A stretch of 64,000 bases of DNA from Actinomadura pelletieri DSM 43383 (GTDB taxonomy: Bacteria; Actinomycetota; Actinomycetes; Streptosporangiales; Streptosporangiaceae), in assembly GCF_003634705.1 (NCBI RefSeq), contig NZ_RBWU01000003.1:372001-436000 (forward strand), given 5' to 3'. How positions within the stretch are numbered: the first letter of the stretch is position 1; every line of letters starts with the position of its first letter. A model generated the notes under the pieces. It worked only from the letters and a program-made list of their open reading frames with translations. It was not told the DNA's origin and did not search any database. A program made the translations under genes and the position numbers. Shown one piece after another: positions 17,113 to 25,594 of the stretch.

Positions 17113-18330
17113 GTGAATCTCAGCGTGTCCTCGTACGACGACCTGTCCGCGCGGATCGCCGCCGTCCGCGACGAACACGGCGAGCGCCGTCCCGGCGCCG
17201 CCGCCGACGGGCGGCAGCCGGTGCACACGGTGTACGTGCCCGCCGACCGCTTCTCCCGCACGACCCCGGCCGACTTCGGCGCGGAGGCGCTGCGGCTGCT
17301 GAACACGCACGCGCCGGGAGACGGGTCGTTCGGCGCGGTGTTCGCGCTGGGCCCGGAGCTCGCCGGGCCGGTCCGCGAACGGGTCGCGGCGAAGCTCGCC
17401 ACCGAACCGGTCGAGGACGTCCGGATCGACTTCGAGGACGGCTACGGGACCCGCTCCGACGCGGAGGAGGACGCGCACGTCGAGCAGGTCGTCGAGGCCG
17501 TCGCCGCCGCGTACCAGGTCAAGGCGCTCCCCCACTATTGGGGCGTGCGGGTGAAGTCGTTCGCGGACGGCGGGCACGACCGGTCGATGCGGACGCTCGA
17601 CGGGTTCCTCACGACGCTCCGCGACCGGCTCGGACGGCTCCCCGGCGGGTTCACGATCACGTTCCCGAAGGTCGTCACGGCCGAGCACGTCGCGCTGTTC
17701 ACCGAGTGGCTGGAACACCTGGAGACCTCGCTCGGCCTGCCGACCGGCATCCTGCGGTTCGAGGTGCAGATCGAGACGCCCCAGGCGGTCGTGGACGACG
17801 ACGGACGGATCGGGCTGCGCGCGATCGTGGACGCCGCCGCGGGCCGCCTCACCGCCGCGCACTTCGGCGTCTACGACTACACGGCCGCGCTCGGGCTGCC
17901 GCCGCACGAGCAGCGCCTGGACCATCCCGCCTGCGACTTCGCCCGGCACGTCATGCAGGTGTCGCTCGCCGGGACGGGGGTGCGGCTGTCGGACGGCTCC
18001 ACCAACGTCGTCCCCCGCAACGACGGCCCCGACGAGGTCAACGCGACATGGGCGACGCACGCCGCGCATGTCAGGCATTCGCTGCGGCACGGCTTCTACC
18101 AGGGCTGGGACCTGCATCCCGCGCATCTGCCGAGCCGGTACGCGGCCGTGTACGCGTTCCACCTGGCCGGTGTCGACGACGTCATCGGGCGGGTCCGGGC
18201 GTGGCACGAGCAGGCGGCGGCCGGTGGGAACGGCGTGCTGGACGAGCCCGCCACCATCCGGGCGCTGACGTCCCGGTTGCGCCGCGCCGTCGACTGCGGC
18301 GCGCTGGACGAGAGCGTCCTGCCCTCCTGA
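17113..18330 (+). CDS. HpcH/HpaI-like aldolase (DUF6986 type)
   Basis: A 405-residue protein with HpcH/HpaI aldolase/citrate-lyase beta features: PVHTVYVPADRFSR, VEDVRIDFEDGYGTRSDAEE, then the likely metal ligand Glu in RFEVQIETPQAV, followed by AHFGVYDYTAALGLPPHEQ and a conserved HVMQVSLAGTGVRLSDGSTN. It is longer than typical HpaI aldolases (about 260). Family members are annotated as aldolase without a known substrate. It follows allG with an 18-base gap, so it belongs to the same operon, and could cleave or make a small keto acid in the same degradative route. The GTG at 17113 is the chosen start; a TTG six codons upstream is an alternative. Confidence 0.75.
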   Translation: MNLSVSSYDDLSARIAAVRDEHGERRPGAAADGRQPVHTVYVPADRFSRTTPADFGAEALRLLNTHAPGDGSFGAVFALGPELAGPVRERVAAKLATEPVEDVRIDFEDGYGTRSDAEEDAHVEQVVEAVAAAYQVKALPHYWGVRVKSFADGGHDRSMRTLDGFLTTLRDRLGRLPGGFTITFPKVVTAEHVALFTEWLEHLETSLGLPTGILRFEVQIETPQAVVDDDGRIGLRAIVDAAAGRLTAAHFGVYDYTAALGLPPHEQRLDHPACDFARHVMQVSLAGTGVRLSDGSTNVVPRNDGPDEVNATWATHAAHVRHSLRHGFYQGWDLHPAHLPSRYAAVYAFHLAGVDDVIGRVRAWHEQAAAGGNGVLDEPATIRALTSRLRRAVDCGALDESVLPS

Positions 18331-18337
18331 GCGCCCC

Positions 18338-18937
18338 CTAGCCGCGCTCTCGCCCGCGGCGGGTGAGGGCGGCGAGGTCGTCCGGGGTGTCGATGTCGTC
18401 GGGCGCGGCGACGTCGTCGCACGGCACGGACGTCACCAGGTCGGGATGCGCGCGCAGGAAGTCGCGCGCCCCCATGTCACCGACGGCGGCGTCGGCCACG
18501 CCCGCGAAATGCTCCGCCCGCAGCAGCACGGGGTTGCGCGGCGCTCCACCGTAGGTCGCGACCGCGATCGCGGCGCCCGCCTCGTACGCGGCGATCAGCC
18601 GCCGCACCGCCGTCGCGCCGACCAGCGGCTGGTCGACGAGCGCGACGACCACGGCGGGGCAGGCGGGCGGCAGCGCGGCCAGGCCCGCGCGCAGCGACGA
18701 GCCCATGCCCGCGCGCCAGTCCGCGTTCGGGACGACGACCGCGCCGATGACCTCGACCGGTTCGGCCCCGACCACGACGACGACCGGGGAGCAGCCCGCG
18801 TCCCGCAGCGTCCGGACACCGCGGTCGACGAGGCGTTCGCCGTCCAGTTCCAGTGTCGCCTTGGGACGCCCGAACCGGCTGCCCTCCCCCGCCGCGAGCA
18901 GCAGGCCCGCCGGGGGTTCCTGACCGTGCAACGTCAT
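18338..18937 (-). CDS. MobA/MocA-like nucleotidyltransferase for molybdenum cofactor
   Basis: A 199-residue NTP-transferase with the signature LLLAAGEGSRFGRPKATLEL at residues 11-30 and the metal-binding region VVALVDQPLVG around residue 100. It ends in a conserved DIDTPDDLAAL block. The family includes MocA, which makes the cytosine dinucleotide form of the Mo cofactor that xanthine-dehydrogenase-type enzymes need. It is placed as the last gene behind coxD-coxE-xdhC, which fits a maturation role. It converges on the aldolase gene with seven bases between the stops. Confidence 0.82.
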   Translation of the reverse strand: MTLHGQEPPAGLLLAAGEGSRFGRPKATLELDGERLVDRGVRTLRDAGCSPVVVVVGAEPVEVIGAVVVPNADWRAGMGSSLRAGLAALPPACPAVVVALVDQPLVGATAVRRLIAAYEAGAAIAVATYGGAPRNPVLLRAEHFAGVADAAVGDMGARDFLRAHPDLVTSVPCDDVAAPDDIDTPDDLAALTRRGRERG

Positions 18938-18956
18938 CCTGACGAGGGTAGTGCCG

Positions 18957-20081
18957 TCAGGGCGGGTCGCCGTGGATCCGGCCGGTGGTTTCGGTGAGCG
19001 GTCGCCCCGAGCCGCCCCAGCGGAGCTGCACGAGCTCCGCCGCGATCGACACGGCGGTCTCCTCGGGGGTGCGGGCGCCGAGGTCAAGGCCGATCGGCGA
19101 GCGCAGCCGCCGGAGTTCCGCGTCGGTCAGCCCCGCCTCCCGGAGACGGGCGAGCCGGTCGTCGTGGGTGCGGCGCGACCCCATCGCGCCGACGTATCCG
19201 GCGCGGGTCCGCAACGCCACCTCCAGCAGCGGGACGTCGAACTTCGGGTCATGGGTGAGGACGCAGATCGCCGTCCGCTCGTCCACGGCGTCGGCCGTCT
19301 CCTGCAGGTACTTGTGCGGCCACTTCACCACGACATCGTCTGCGTCCGGGAACCGCTTGGACGTCGCGAACACGGGCCGCGCGTCGCACACCGTCACGTG
19401 GTAGCCGAGGAACGTTCCGACGCGGGCGACGGCGGCGGCGAAGTCGATCGCGCCGAACACCAGCAGGCGCGGCGGCGGCGCGAACGCGTGCACGAACACG
19501 GTCAGCTCGTCCAGCCGCCGCTCGCCCTCCCGGCCGTAGTGACGTTGCCCGGTGAGACCCTGCGCGAGCATGCCGCGCGCGTCGTCGTCGACGGCGGCGT
19601 CGAGGCGGGCGGCGTACGCGGCGCCGGGCGCCAGCGACCCGGAGGCGCGGTCGCCCCACACCACCCGACGGGCGCCGATCCTCCCCGGCCCGGCGACGAC
19701 GGTGGCGACGGCGACGGGTTCGCGGGCCTTTATCGACGCGGCGACGTCGGCGAACTCCGGGAACGTCGCGGGCCCGACCGGCTCCACCAGCACGTCGAGG
19801 ATCCCACCGCAGGTCAGCCCGACGGCGAACGCGTCGTCGTCGGTCACCCCGTACCGCTGGACGACCGGCCGGCCGGTCTCCATCACCGACCGCGCCAGCT
19901 CGTACACGGCGCCCTCGACGCATCCGCCGGACACGCTGCCCGCGACCTCGCCGTCCGGGGACACCGCCATCGCGGCGCCGGGCGGGCGCGGCGCGCTGCG
20001 GAAGGTGTTGACGACGGTCGCGAGCCCGAACGTCTCCCCGGACGCGTACCAGCCGGTGATGTCGCCGAGCACGTCACGCAT
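18957..20081 (-). CDS. XdhC/CoxF family Mo-cofactor maturation protein
   Basis: A 374-residue XdhC-family chaperone that binds the sulfurated Mo cofactor and delivers it to the large subunit. The N-terminal XdhC/CoxI domain has FGLATVVNTFRSAPRPPGAA and SVSGGCVEGAVYELA, and the C-terminal Rossmann domain has LLVFGAIDFAAAVARVGTFL, VLTHDPKFD and GYVGAMGSRRTHDDR. The ATG at 20079-20081 has GGGAGGGG behind it and overlaps the end of coxE by eight bases, so the genes are coupled. The Rossmann glycine pattern has Ala where many members have Gly (GAIDF), which may matter for dinucleotide binding. Confidence 0.9.
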   Translation of the reverse strand: MRDVLGDITGWYASGETFGLATVVNTFRSAPRPPGAAMAVSPDGEVAGSVSGGCVEGAVYELARSVMETGRPVVQRYGVTDDDAFAVGLTCGGILDVLVEPVGPATFPEFADVAASIKAREPVAVATVVAGPGRIGARRVVWGDRASGSLAPGAAYAARLDAAVDDDARGMLAQGLTGQRHYGREGERRLDELTVFVHAFAPPPRLLVFGAIDFAAAVARVGTFLGYHVTVCDARPVFATSKRFPDADDVVVKWPHKYLQETADAVDERTAICVLTHDPKFDVPLLEVALRTRAGYVGAMGSRRTHDDRLARLREAGLTDAELRRLRSPIGLDLGARTPEETAVSIAAELVQLRWGGSGRPLTETTGRIHGDPP

Positions 20082-21177
20082 GTGCGGTTCCCCTCCCGTT
20101 GCCGATGAGGCGGGCCAGTTCCTCCAGCGCCCCGAGGCTGTGTCCGGACGTGAAGTCGTCCACGTGCGGAAGCGCCGCCGCCATCCCGGCCGTGAGCGGC
20201 TCATACCCGGGTCGGGCCTTGTGCGGGTTCGCCCACACGACCCGGTGCGCGAGCCGGTGCAGCCGCGCCATCTGCTCGCCGAGCAGCGCCGCGTCGCCGC
20301 GTTCCCACCCGTCCGACGCGATCACCACGATCGCGCCGCGGGCCAGACCGCGCCGCCCGAACCGGTCGAGGAACTCCTTCAGCTCCTCGCCGAGCCGGGT
20401 GCCGCCGCTCCAGTCGGGGATGGCGGCGGACGCCGAGGCCATCGCCGTGTCCGGGTCGCGGTGCCGCAGTTCCCGGGTGAGGCGGGTCAGCCGCGTCCCG
20501 GCGCTGAACACCTCGACGTCTCGTCCGCCGGAGCGGGTTGCGGCGTGCGCGAACCGCAGCAGGGCGTCGGCGTAGGGACTCATCGACCCGCTGACGTCCA
20601 CGATCAGCACGACACGGCGCGGACGGCTTCGCGGCGTCCGATGCCGAAGCAGAGCCGTCTCGCCGCCACGCCGCAGCGTCTCCCGAACGGTCCGCGCCGG
20701 GTCGAGCCGACCCGTGGACGCAGGCGCGAACCTGCGAGACCTGCGCCGCTCGGCTCCCGCGTCCAGCACCGCGATGAGCCGAGCGACCTCGGCACGCTCC
20801 GCCTCGGTCAGCCGGGCCACATCGCGATCACGGAGCACCTCCACGGCGCTCGCGGACCCGGCCCGCAGCTCACCCGCCCGCCCCTCGCCGCCCTCCGCGC
20901 CGGGAACCGCCGCCCGCCTGACGACCACCGGCCGCGCGGTCGGCCGGACGGTCGCGCCGGAGAAGTACGCGGCGAAGCACCGGTCATAGCGGGCGAGGTC
21001 GTCGGGGTCGGCGCAGAGCGTCAGGCGCCCGGCCCAGTACACCTCGGCCGGATCGAGGACGTCGAGATGGTCGAGCGCCGCCAGCATCGCCTGGACCCGC
21101 TCCGGGTCGGCGGCGCCGCCCGCCGCGCGGACCGTCCGCGCGAACCCGACCATGGTCTCGACGACGTCCCGCTCCAT
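20074..21177 (-). CDS. VWA-domain protein, CoxE-like Mo-hydroxylase maturation factor
   Basis: A 367-residue CoxE-type protein. The C-terminal half is a von Willebrand A domain with the metal-ion adhesion motif VDVSGSMSPYAD near residue 205 and the later Thr and Asp positions in DWSGGTRLGEEL and VVIASDGWERGD. The N-terminal half is the variable CoxE region. CoxE works with the CoxD AAA+ ATPase on maturation of the Mo-Cu or Mo-S active site. It follows coxD with one base between stop and start, which argues that the pair acts together as AAA+/VWA machines do. Confidence 0.9.
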   Translation of the reverse strand: MERDVVETMVGFARTVRAAGGAADPERVQAMLAALDHLDVLDPAEVYWAGRLTLCADPDDLARYDRCFAAYFSGATVRPTARPVVVRRAAVPGAEGGEGRAGELRAGSASAVEVLRDRDVARLTEAERAEVARLIAVLDAGAERRRSRRFAPASTGRLDPARTVRETLRRGGETALLRHRTPRSRPRRVVLIVDVSGSMSPYADALLRFAHAATRSGGRDVEVFSAGTRLTRLTRELRHRDPDTAMASASAAIPDWSGGTRLGEELKEFLDRFGRRGLARGAIVVIASDGWERGDAALLGEQMARLHRLAHRVVWANPHKARPGYEPLTAGMAAALPHVDDFTSGHSLGALEELARLIGNGRGTAHA

Positions 21178-21178
21178 C

Positions 21179-22063
21179 TCAACCCCCGTTGAGGAGGGCG
21201 TCGAGGCCGCCGCCGAGCACGCGCTGCTGGTCCTCGCGGTATTTCAGGACGGCGCCGAGCGTCACCGCGGCCGTGCCCGGGTCGAGGTCGCGGACACCGA
21301 GCGCGACGAGCGCCTCCGTCCAGTCGAGGGTCTCGGCGACACCGGGCGGCTTCAACAGATCGGCCGTCCGCATCCGCTGCGCCGCCCGCGCGACCTGCCC
21401 GGCGAGCCGCTCCGCCGCGTCCGGCAACCGCCGTCTGATGATCGCGACCTCGCGCTCGAACGACGGATGCTCCAACCAGTGGTACAGGCACCGCCGCTTC
21501 AACGCGTCGTGGACCTCACGGGTGCGGTTGGACGTGACCACGACGACCGGCGGCCGCTCCGCCCGGATCGTGCCCAGTTCCGGAACGGTGATGGTGAAGT
21601 CACTGAGCACTTCGAGCAGGAACGCCTCGAACTCGTCGTCGGCACGGTCGAGCTCGTCCACCAGCAGGACACTCGGCGACGTCTCCAGGGCCCGCAACAA
21701 CGGCCGAGCCAACAGGAACCGCCGGTCGTACAGCTCGCCCTCCAGCCGCTCCACATCACCCACACCCGCCGCCTCGGCCGCACGCAGGTGCAGCAGCTGC
21801 CGGGGGAAATCCCAGTCGTAGAGGGCCTGGGAGGCGTCCAGTCCCTCGTAGCACTGAAGCCGGATCAACGGCGCTCCGAGCCCCCGCGCGAGAGTCTTGG
21901 CCAGCTCGGTCTTCCCGACCCCGGCCTCACCCTCCAGAAACAGGGGCCGCCCCATGCGCAACGCGAGAAAACACGCCGTCGCGAGCCCCTCGTCGCACAG
22001 ATAGGCATGTCGATCAAGGAGCCCCGCAAGCTCCGCGGGCGATCCCACCAGGTCCACGGTCAT
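21179..22063 (-). CDS. MoxR-type AAA+ ATPase, CoxD-like
   Basis: A 294-residue AAA+ ATPase of the MoxR/CoxD group, which remodels the Mo-hydroxylase active site with ATP. Walker A is LEGEAGVGKTELAKTLA, Walker B is VLLVDELDRADDEFE, sensor 1 is VVVTSNRTREVHDALKRRC, and the arginine finger is in that last stretch. The ATG at 22061-22063 sits about nine bases after GGGGGG; a GTG six bases upstream in frame is an alternative start. It is the first gene of the coxD-coxE-xdhC-mocA maturation operon, so its promoter should lie in the 300-base gap shared with the SBP56 gene. Confidence 0.9.
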   Translation of the reverse strand: MTVDLVGSPAELAGLLDRHAYLCDEGLATACFLALRMGRPLFLEGEAGVGKTELAKTLARGLGAPLIRLQCYEGLDASQALYDWDFPRQLLHLRAAEAAGVGDVERLEGELYDRRFLLARPLLRALETSPSVLLVDELDRADDEFEAFLLEVLSDFTITVPELGTIRAERPPVVVVTSNRTREVHDALKRRCLYHWLEHPSFEREVAIIRRRLPDAAERLAGQVARAAQRMRTADLLKPPGVAETLDWTEALVALGVRDLDPGTAAVTLGAVLKYREDQQRVLGGGLDALLNGG

Positions 22064-22085
22064 CCCCACCGTCCCCCCACAACCC

Positions 22086-22219
22086 TCAGGCTACTCAGGG
22101 ACAGGGATGTCGCTAAGCCCCGCAACCCAGGCGCAGACGTCCCGACCGGGTCGACGGCGGCACGTGCCATGAGATCGCGCGCCACCACCCACCGGCCGCC
22201 ACGGAGTCAGGCTACTCAG
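22086..22219. repeat. Two copies of a 13-bp direct repeat in a divergent promoter region
   Basis: TCAGGCTACTCAG occurs at 22086-22098 and again at 22207-22219, 121 bases apart, in the 336-base gap between coxD and the SBP56 gene. The rest of the gap up to 22250 shows nothing else. The spacing and position suit paired regulator sites or a duplication remnant. Confidence 0.7.
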
Positions 22220-22251
22220 CAGGGCTGTCCGTTCACACGGCGAAGTCTTCT

Positions 22252-22282
22252 ATGGTAAATAGGTAGGGATAGTTTTATTTAT
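22252..22282 (+). promoter_or_regulatory. AT-rich promoter region of the SBP56 gene
   Basis: A run of about 30 bases (TATGGTAAATAGG... to ...TTTTATTTAT) has a GC content far below the surroundings. It contains TATGGT, which fits the actinomycete -10 pattern TAnnnT, though no good -35 box is visible. It is the only AT-rich island between the divergent coxD and SBP56 genes. Confidence 0.45.
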
Positions 22283-22399
22283 GCAGCGGCATTGGCCTTG
22301 CCGGCCGGTGACAGGCCCCTGTACATCGCGGGACAACGCGCCCGCCCGGCTGGACGCTGGCCATGTCGCGGAACCGGTCACGTGCCCGAGAGGACCCCC

Positions 22400-23800
22400 A
22401 TGGCGCTCTGGAAACCAGACCCGACGTTCTACGCCTCCCCGCGCGACGCCGCCTCCGCGCCTCCCGAGAAGCTCGCCTACGTGGCCGCGTTCGACCGCGC
22501 CGCCGAGAAGCCGGACGCCATCGCCGTCCTGGACGTCGATCCGGACTCCGCCTCCTACGGCACCGTCGTCGGCTGGACCGACCTGCCCTACCTCGGCGAC
22601 GAGCTGCACCACTTCGGATGGAACGCGTGCAGCAGCGCACTGTGCCCGGGGTCCCCGCACCCGCATGTGGAACGCCGCTACCTGATCGTTCCGGGGCTGC
22701 GGTCGTCCCGGGTGTACGTCATCGACACCAAGGACGACCCGACCGCACCCAAGATCGTCAAGGTGATCGAGCCGGACGAGCTGGCCAAGCGCGCCGGGTA
22801 CTCGCGTCCGCACACCGTCCACTGCGGGCCCGAAGGCCTGTACCTGACGGCGCTCGGCGGGGCGAACGGCGAGGACGGCCCGGGCGGTATCGCGCTGCTC
22901 GACCACACCTCGTTCGACGTGCTCGGACGCTGGGAGGTCGACCGCGGCCCCCAGTACCTCGCCTATGACGCGTGGTGGCACATCGCGCACGACGTGCTCG
23001 TCACGTCCGAGTGGGGCACTCCGTCCATGGTGGAGGACGGCGTCGTCGGCGAACTCCTGCTGGGCCGCAAGTACGGGCACGCGCTGAACTTCTTCGACCT
23101 CCGCAAACGCAAGCACGTCCAGACCGTCGACCTCGGTGACGAGCACCAGATGGTCCTGGAACTGCGTCCCGCCCACGACCCGACGAAGCTGTACGGGTTC
23201 GCGGGCGTGGTCGTGAACGTCGAGGACCTGTCGGCGTCCGTCTGGCTCTGGCACCGCGACGGCGACTCCTGGGCGGCGCGGAAGGTCATCACCGTCCCCG
23301 CCGAGCCCGCGGACGCGGCGTCCCTCCCACCGGTCATCGCGCCGTTCGGCGCGGTCCCGCCGCTGATCACCGACATCGACCTGTCCGTCGACGACCAGTG
23401 GCTGTACGTGTCGTGCTGGGGCACCGGAGAACTGAAGCGCTACGACGTCAGCGACCCGTTCAACCCGGTCGAGGCGGGCTCGGTGCGCATCGGCGGCATC
23501 GTCGGCCGGACACCGCACCCCGCCGCCCCGGACCTGCCCCTCGCGGGCGGCCCGCAGATGGTGGAGGTCAGCCGGGACGGCGAACGCGTCTACGTCACCA
23601 ACTCCCTGTACGGCTCCTGGGACGACCAGTTCTTCCCCGACGGCGTGGGCGCCTGGATGGCCAAACTCGATTCCACACCCGACAAGTTCACGTTCGACGA
23701 GCGCTTCTTCCCCCACGGTGACGCGTTCCGCGGCCTGCGCCCGCACCAGACGCGCCTCCAGGGCGGCGACGCCTCCTCGGACTCGTACTGCTATCCGTGA
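22400..23800 (+). CDS. Selenium-binding protein 56 / methanethiol oxidase family protein
   Basis: A 466-residue SBP56-family protein. Family members include bacterial methanethiol oxidase (MtoX), a copper enzyme that converts methanethiol to formaldehyde, sulfide and peroxide, and human SELENBP1. Conserved blocks are present: HHFGWNACSSALC, a putative metal-binding SRPHTVHCGPEGLYLTALG, GPQYLAYDAWWHIAHDVLVT, EWGTPSMVEDG, YGHALNFFDLR, and a C-terminal PHQTRLQGGDASSDSYCYP. The His residues of these blocks match the copper ligands expected for the family. A GAGAGGA site precedes the ATG at 22400. No signal peptide is visible. The last codons overlap the GTG of the next gene, a membrane protein, so they are coupled. 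Confidence 0.85.
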   Translation: MALWKPDPTFYASPRDAASAPPEKLAYVAAFDRAAEKPDAIAVLDVDPDSASYGTVVGWTDLPYLGDELHHFGWNACSSALCPGSPHPHVERRYLIVPGLRSSRVYVIDTKDDPTAPKIVKVIEPDELAKRAGYSRPHTVHCGPEGLYLTALGGANGEDGPGGIALLDHTSFDVLGRWEVDRGPQYLAYDAWWHIAHDVLVTSEWGTPSMVEDGVVGELLLGRKYGHALNFFDLRKRKHVQTVDLGDEHQMVLELRPAHDPTKLYGFAGVVVNVEDLSASVWLWHRDGDSWAARKVITVPAEPADAASLPPVIAPFGAVPPLITDIDLSVDDQWLYVSCWGTGELKRYDVSDPFNPVEAGSVRIGGIVGRTPHPAAPDLPLAGGPQMVEVSRDGERVYVTNSLYGSWDDQFFPDGVGAWMAKLDSTPDKFTFDERFFPHGDAFRGLRPHQTRLQGGDASSDSYCYP

Positions 23801-24435
23801 ACGACGGTTCGCTGGCCGCGCTGGTCGCGCTCGGCGCGTTCCACGGCGTCAACCCCGCCATGGGCTGGTTGTTCGCCGTGGCGCGCGGCCTCCAGGAGCG
23901 CAGCCGTTCCCTCGTGCTGCAGTCGCTCCCGGCCATCGCGGCGGGTCACGCCGCGTCGGTCGGCGCGGTCGCGATCCTCATCACCCTCACCCGCTCCGTC
24001 GTCGCGACACGGGCCGTCGCGGTCGGCGGCGGCGTCGTGCTCGTCGGTTTCGGGTTGTGGCGACTGCTGTCCCGGCGCCATTTCCGCTGGGTCGGAATGC
24101 GGCTCTCGCTGCGGCAACTCGCCGGATGGTCGTTCCTGATGTCGTCGGCACACGGCGCCGGCCTGATGCTGCTGCCGGTGCTGACCTCATCAGGAGCGGC
24201 CCCGGCGGGCCACGACCACGGCCTGGCGTCGGCGTCGGGCAGCGCGCTCTCCACCGGCGTGTTCGTCACGGCCGTCCACACCCTCGCGATGTTCGCGGTC
24301 GCGGGCGTCATCGCCGTAGCCGTCTACGAGATCGTCGGCCTGACCATCCTGCGCCGCGCCTGGTTCGACCTCGACCGCCTCTGGGCCACCGCCCTCATCA
24401 CCGCGGGCACCATCACCCTCGTCACCGCGCTCTAG
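23797..24435 (+). CDS. Polytopic membrane protein coupled to the SBP56 gene
   Basis: A 212-residue protein with about six transmembrane segments. Two segments carry His motifs, AFHGVNPAMGWLFA near the N-terminus and SSAHGAGLMLLP in the third or fourth helix, separated by a loop with GHDHG. The arrangement recalls HupE/UreJ and NiCoT-type metal permeases, in which a His-x-x-Asn-Pro-like motif binds Ni or Co, but I cannot assign the family with certainty. It starts with a GTG that overlaps the SBP56 stop by four bases. A role in supplying metal to, or anchoring, the SBP56 enzyme is inferred from coupling. Confidence 0.7.
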   Translation: MNDGSLAALVALGAFHGVNPAMGWLFAVARGLQERSRSLVLQSLPAIAAGHAASVGAVAILITLTRSVVATRAVAVGGGVVLVGFGLWRLLSRRHFRWVGMRLSLRQLAGWSFLMSSAHGAGLMLLPVLTSSGAAPAGHDHGLASASGSALSTGVFVTAVHTLAMFAVAGVIAVAVYEIVGLTILRRAWFDLDRLWATALITAGTITLVTAL

Positions 24436-24449
24436 CCGGTGCTCTCGGC

Positions 24450-25088
24450 CTACCGACGCCTACCGACGGCGGTGAGGTCGATCTCGATGTCGAACGGCAC
24501 CGTGAGCTTGAGCTGATCATGATGGATGCCGGTCGCGACGTACGCGCCCATGGGCGGGTCGAGCTCATACGAGTAGACGACCGTCCGATCGTCCTCAAGT
24601 TCCACCCGCCAGAAGTGTTTGATCCCTGCGGCGGCGTACCGGCGGGGCTTCGTTTCCCGGTCGAACTCCTCGGAACTCGGTGAGACGGCTTCGATCGCCA
24701 GAACGACGTCTTCCGCGAGGAAATAGGTGCGCCGCGGATCGAGGAACTCCGCTCTGACCACCGACACATCGGGCTCGGGAACCTGGCGCTTGGCCAACTT
24801 GACCGACATCTCCCGGACGGCTCGCATCTCCGGGGGCGCCTGGTGGTCCAACTCGGTGCGGAGCAAGTCCAGCACCCAGTCGTGCCACAGTCTCTGCGGG
24901 CTCACGAAGACCAGGCTCCCGTCGATCAGCTCGGTATGCCGGGGCAGACCGCGCATACGAAGGAAGTCGTCGGCGGTGAATCCATCCGGCGGGGGGAACA
25001 CCCAGTCTGGCAGCGATCCAGAGTCCATGTGGCTACTTTCGGCGTACGCCTCGACACTCTGAGCGCTCATGGACACACTGTCGCACAC
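24450..25088 (-). CDS. Uma2 family (DUF820) putative endonuclease
   Basis: A 212-residue protein of the Uma2/DUF820 group, which has a PD-(D/E)XK nuclease fold. The conserved parts are DDFLRMRGLPRHTELIDGSL, PEPDVSVVRAEFLDP (catalytic Asp), LAIEAVSPSSEEFDRETK (Glu and Ser) and FWRVELEDDRTVVYSY. These proteins are very abundant in actinomycetes and have no settled cellular role. The GTG at 25086-25088 has GGGAGAG six bases upstream and is preferred over internal ATGs. It is a lone gene with its own promoter. Confidence 0.85.
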   Translation of the reverse strand: MCDSVSMSAQSVEAYAESSHMDSGSLPDWVFPPPDGFTADDFLRMRGLPRHTELIDGSLVFVSPQRLWHDWVLDLLRTELDHQAPPEMRAVREMSVKLAKRQVPEPDVSVVRAEFLDPRRTYFLAEDVVLAIEAVSPSSEEFDRETKPRRYAAAGIKHFWRVELEDDRTVVYSYELDPPMGAYVATGIHHDQLKLTVPFDIEIDLTAVGRRR

Positions 25089-25147
25089 GAACGCTCTCCC
25101 GGTCCTGACAACAGTCTAGAACTGAGACATGGAGCAAGGACGGTCGG

Positions 25148-25594
25148 TCAGGTGGGGTCGGGGGCTTCGCCTCGGGTGTGGAGGAGGGCTTGGAGTTCGG
25201 CGAGTTGGCGGGCGGCGAGGGTCTTCTCGGCACCGTTGATGCCCATGGCGCCGAGGGACGTGCCGTCCGCCAGGTCGAGGGTGGGCCAGGGTTCGCCGAC
25301 CGACATGGTGACGTCGACGACCTCGGGCCATTCGAGGCGGCGGGTGCGGAAGGCGTTGACGACCGTGAGGCCCGACTCGTCGGCGGCGACGCGGCAGCGG
25401 GCCAGCATGTGCAGGATCCAGGCGACGAACGCGCCGAAGGCGACCATGAGGACGCGGTCGAACGTCTTGAACTGGGGCGCCACCACCACGGCGAGCACGA
25501 TCAGGCCGAGCATGATCACGCCCGCCGTGAGGTAGGCGACGAGCCGGGTGGTGCGGGGACGCCACACGGTCGGGAGCGCCGGTGGCTCAGTCAA
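25148..25594 (-). CDS. PH-domain small membrane protein
   Basis: A 148-residue protein with two N-terminal transmembrane segments (LVAYLTAGVIMLGLIVLAVV and VLMVAFGAFVAWILHMLA) followed by a bacterial PH-like domain (SGLTVVNAFRTRRLEWPEVV, then PTLDLADGTSLGAMGI). This is the usual actinobacterial PH-domain protein found beside hisG or rib genes. The most likely start is TTG at 25592-25594, overlapping the hisG stop by eight bases, because the encoded N-terminus (TEPPALPTVWRPRT) matches the usual one. No catalytic role is known. Confidence 0.75.
   Translation of the reverse strand: MTEPPALPTVWRPRTTRLVAYLTAGVIMLGLIVLAVVVAPQFKTFDRVLMVAFGAFVAWILHMLARCRVAADESGLTVVNAFRTRRLEWPEVVDVTMSVGEPWPTLDLADGTSLGAMGINGAEKTLAARQLAELQALLHTRGEAPDPT

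Noticed and set aside
15271..18207. Minus-strand frame of 978 codons across allFG and aldolase
   Set aside because: Arg/Gly/Val-rich shadow without any motif; the coupled plus-strand genes explain the region.
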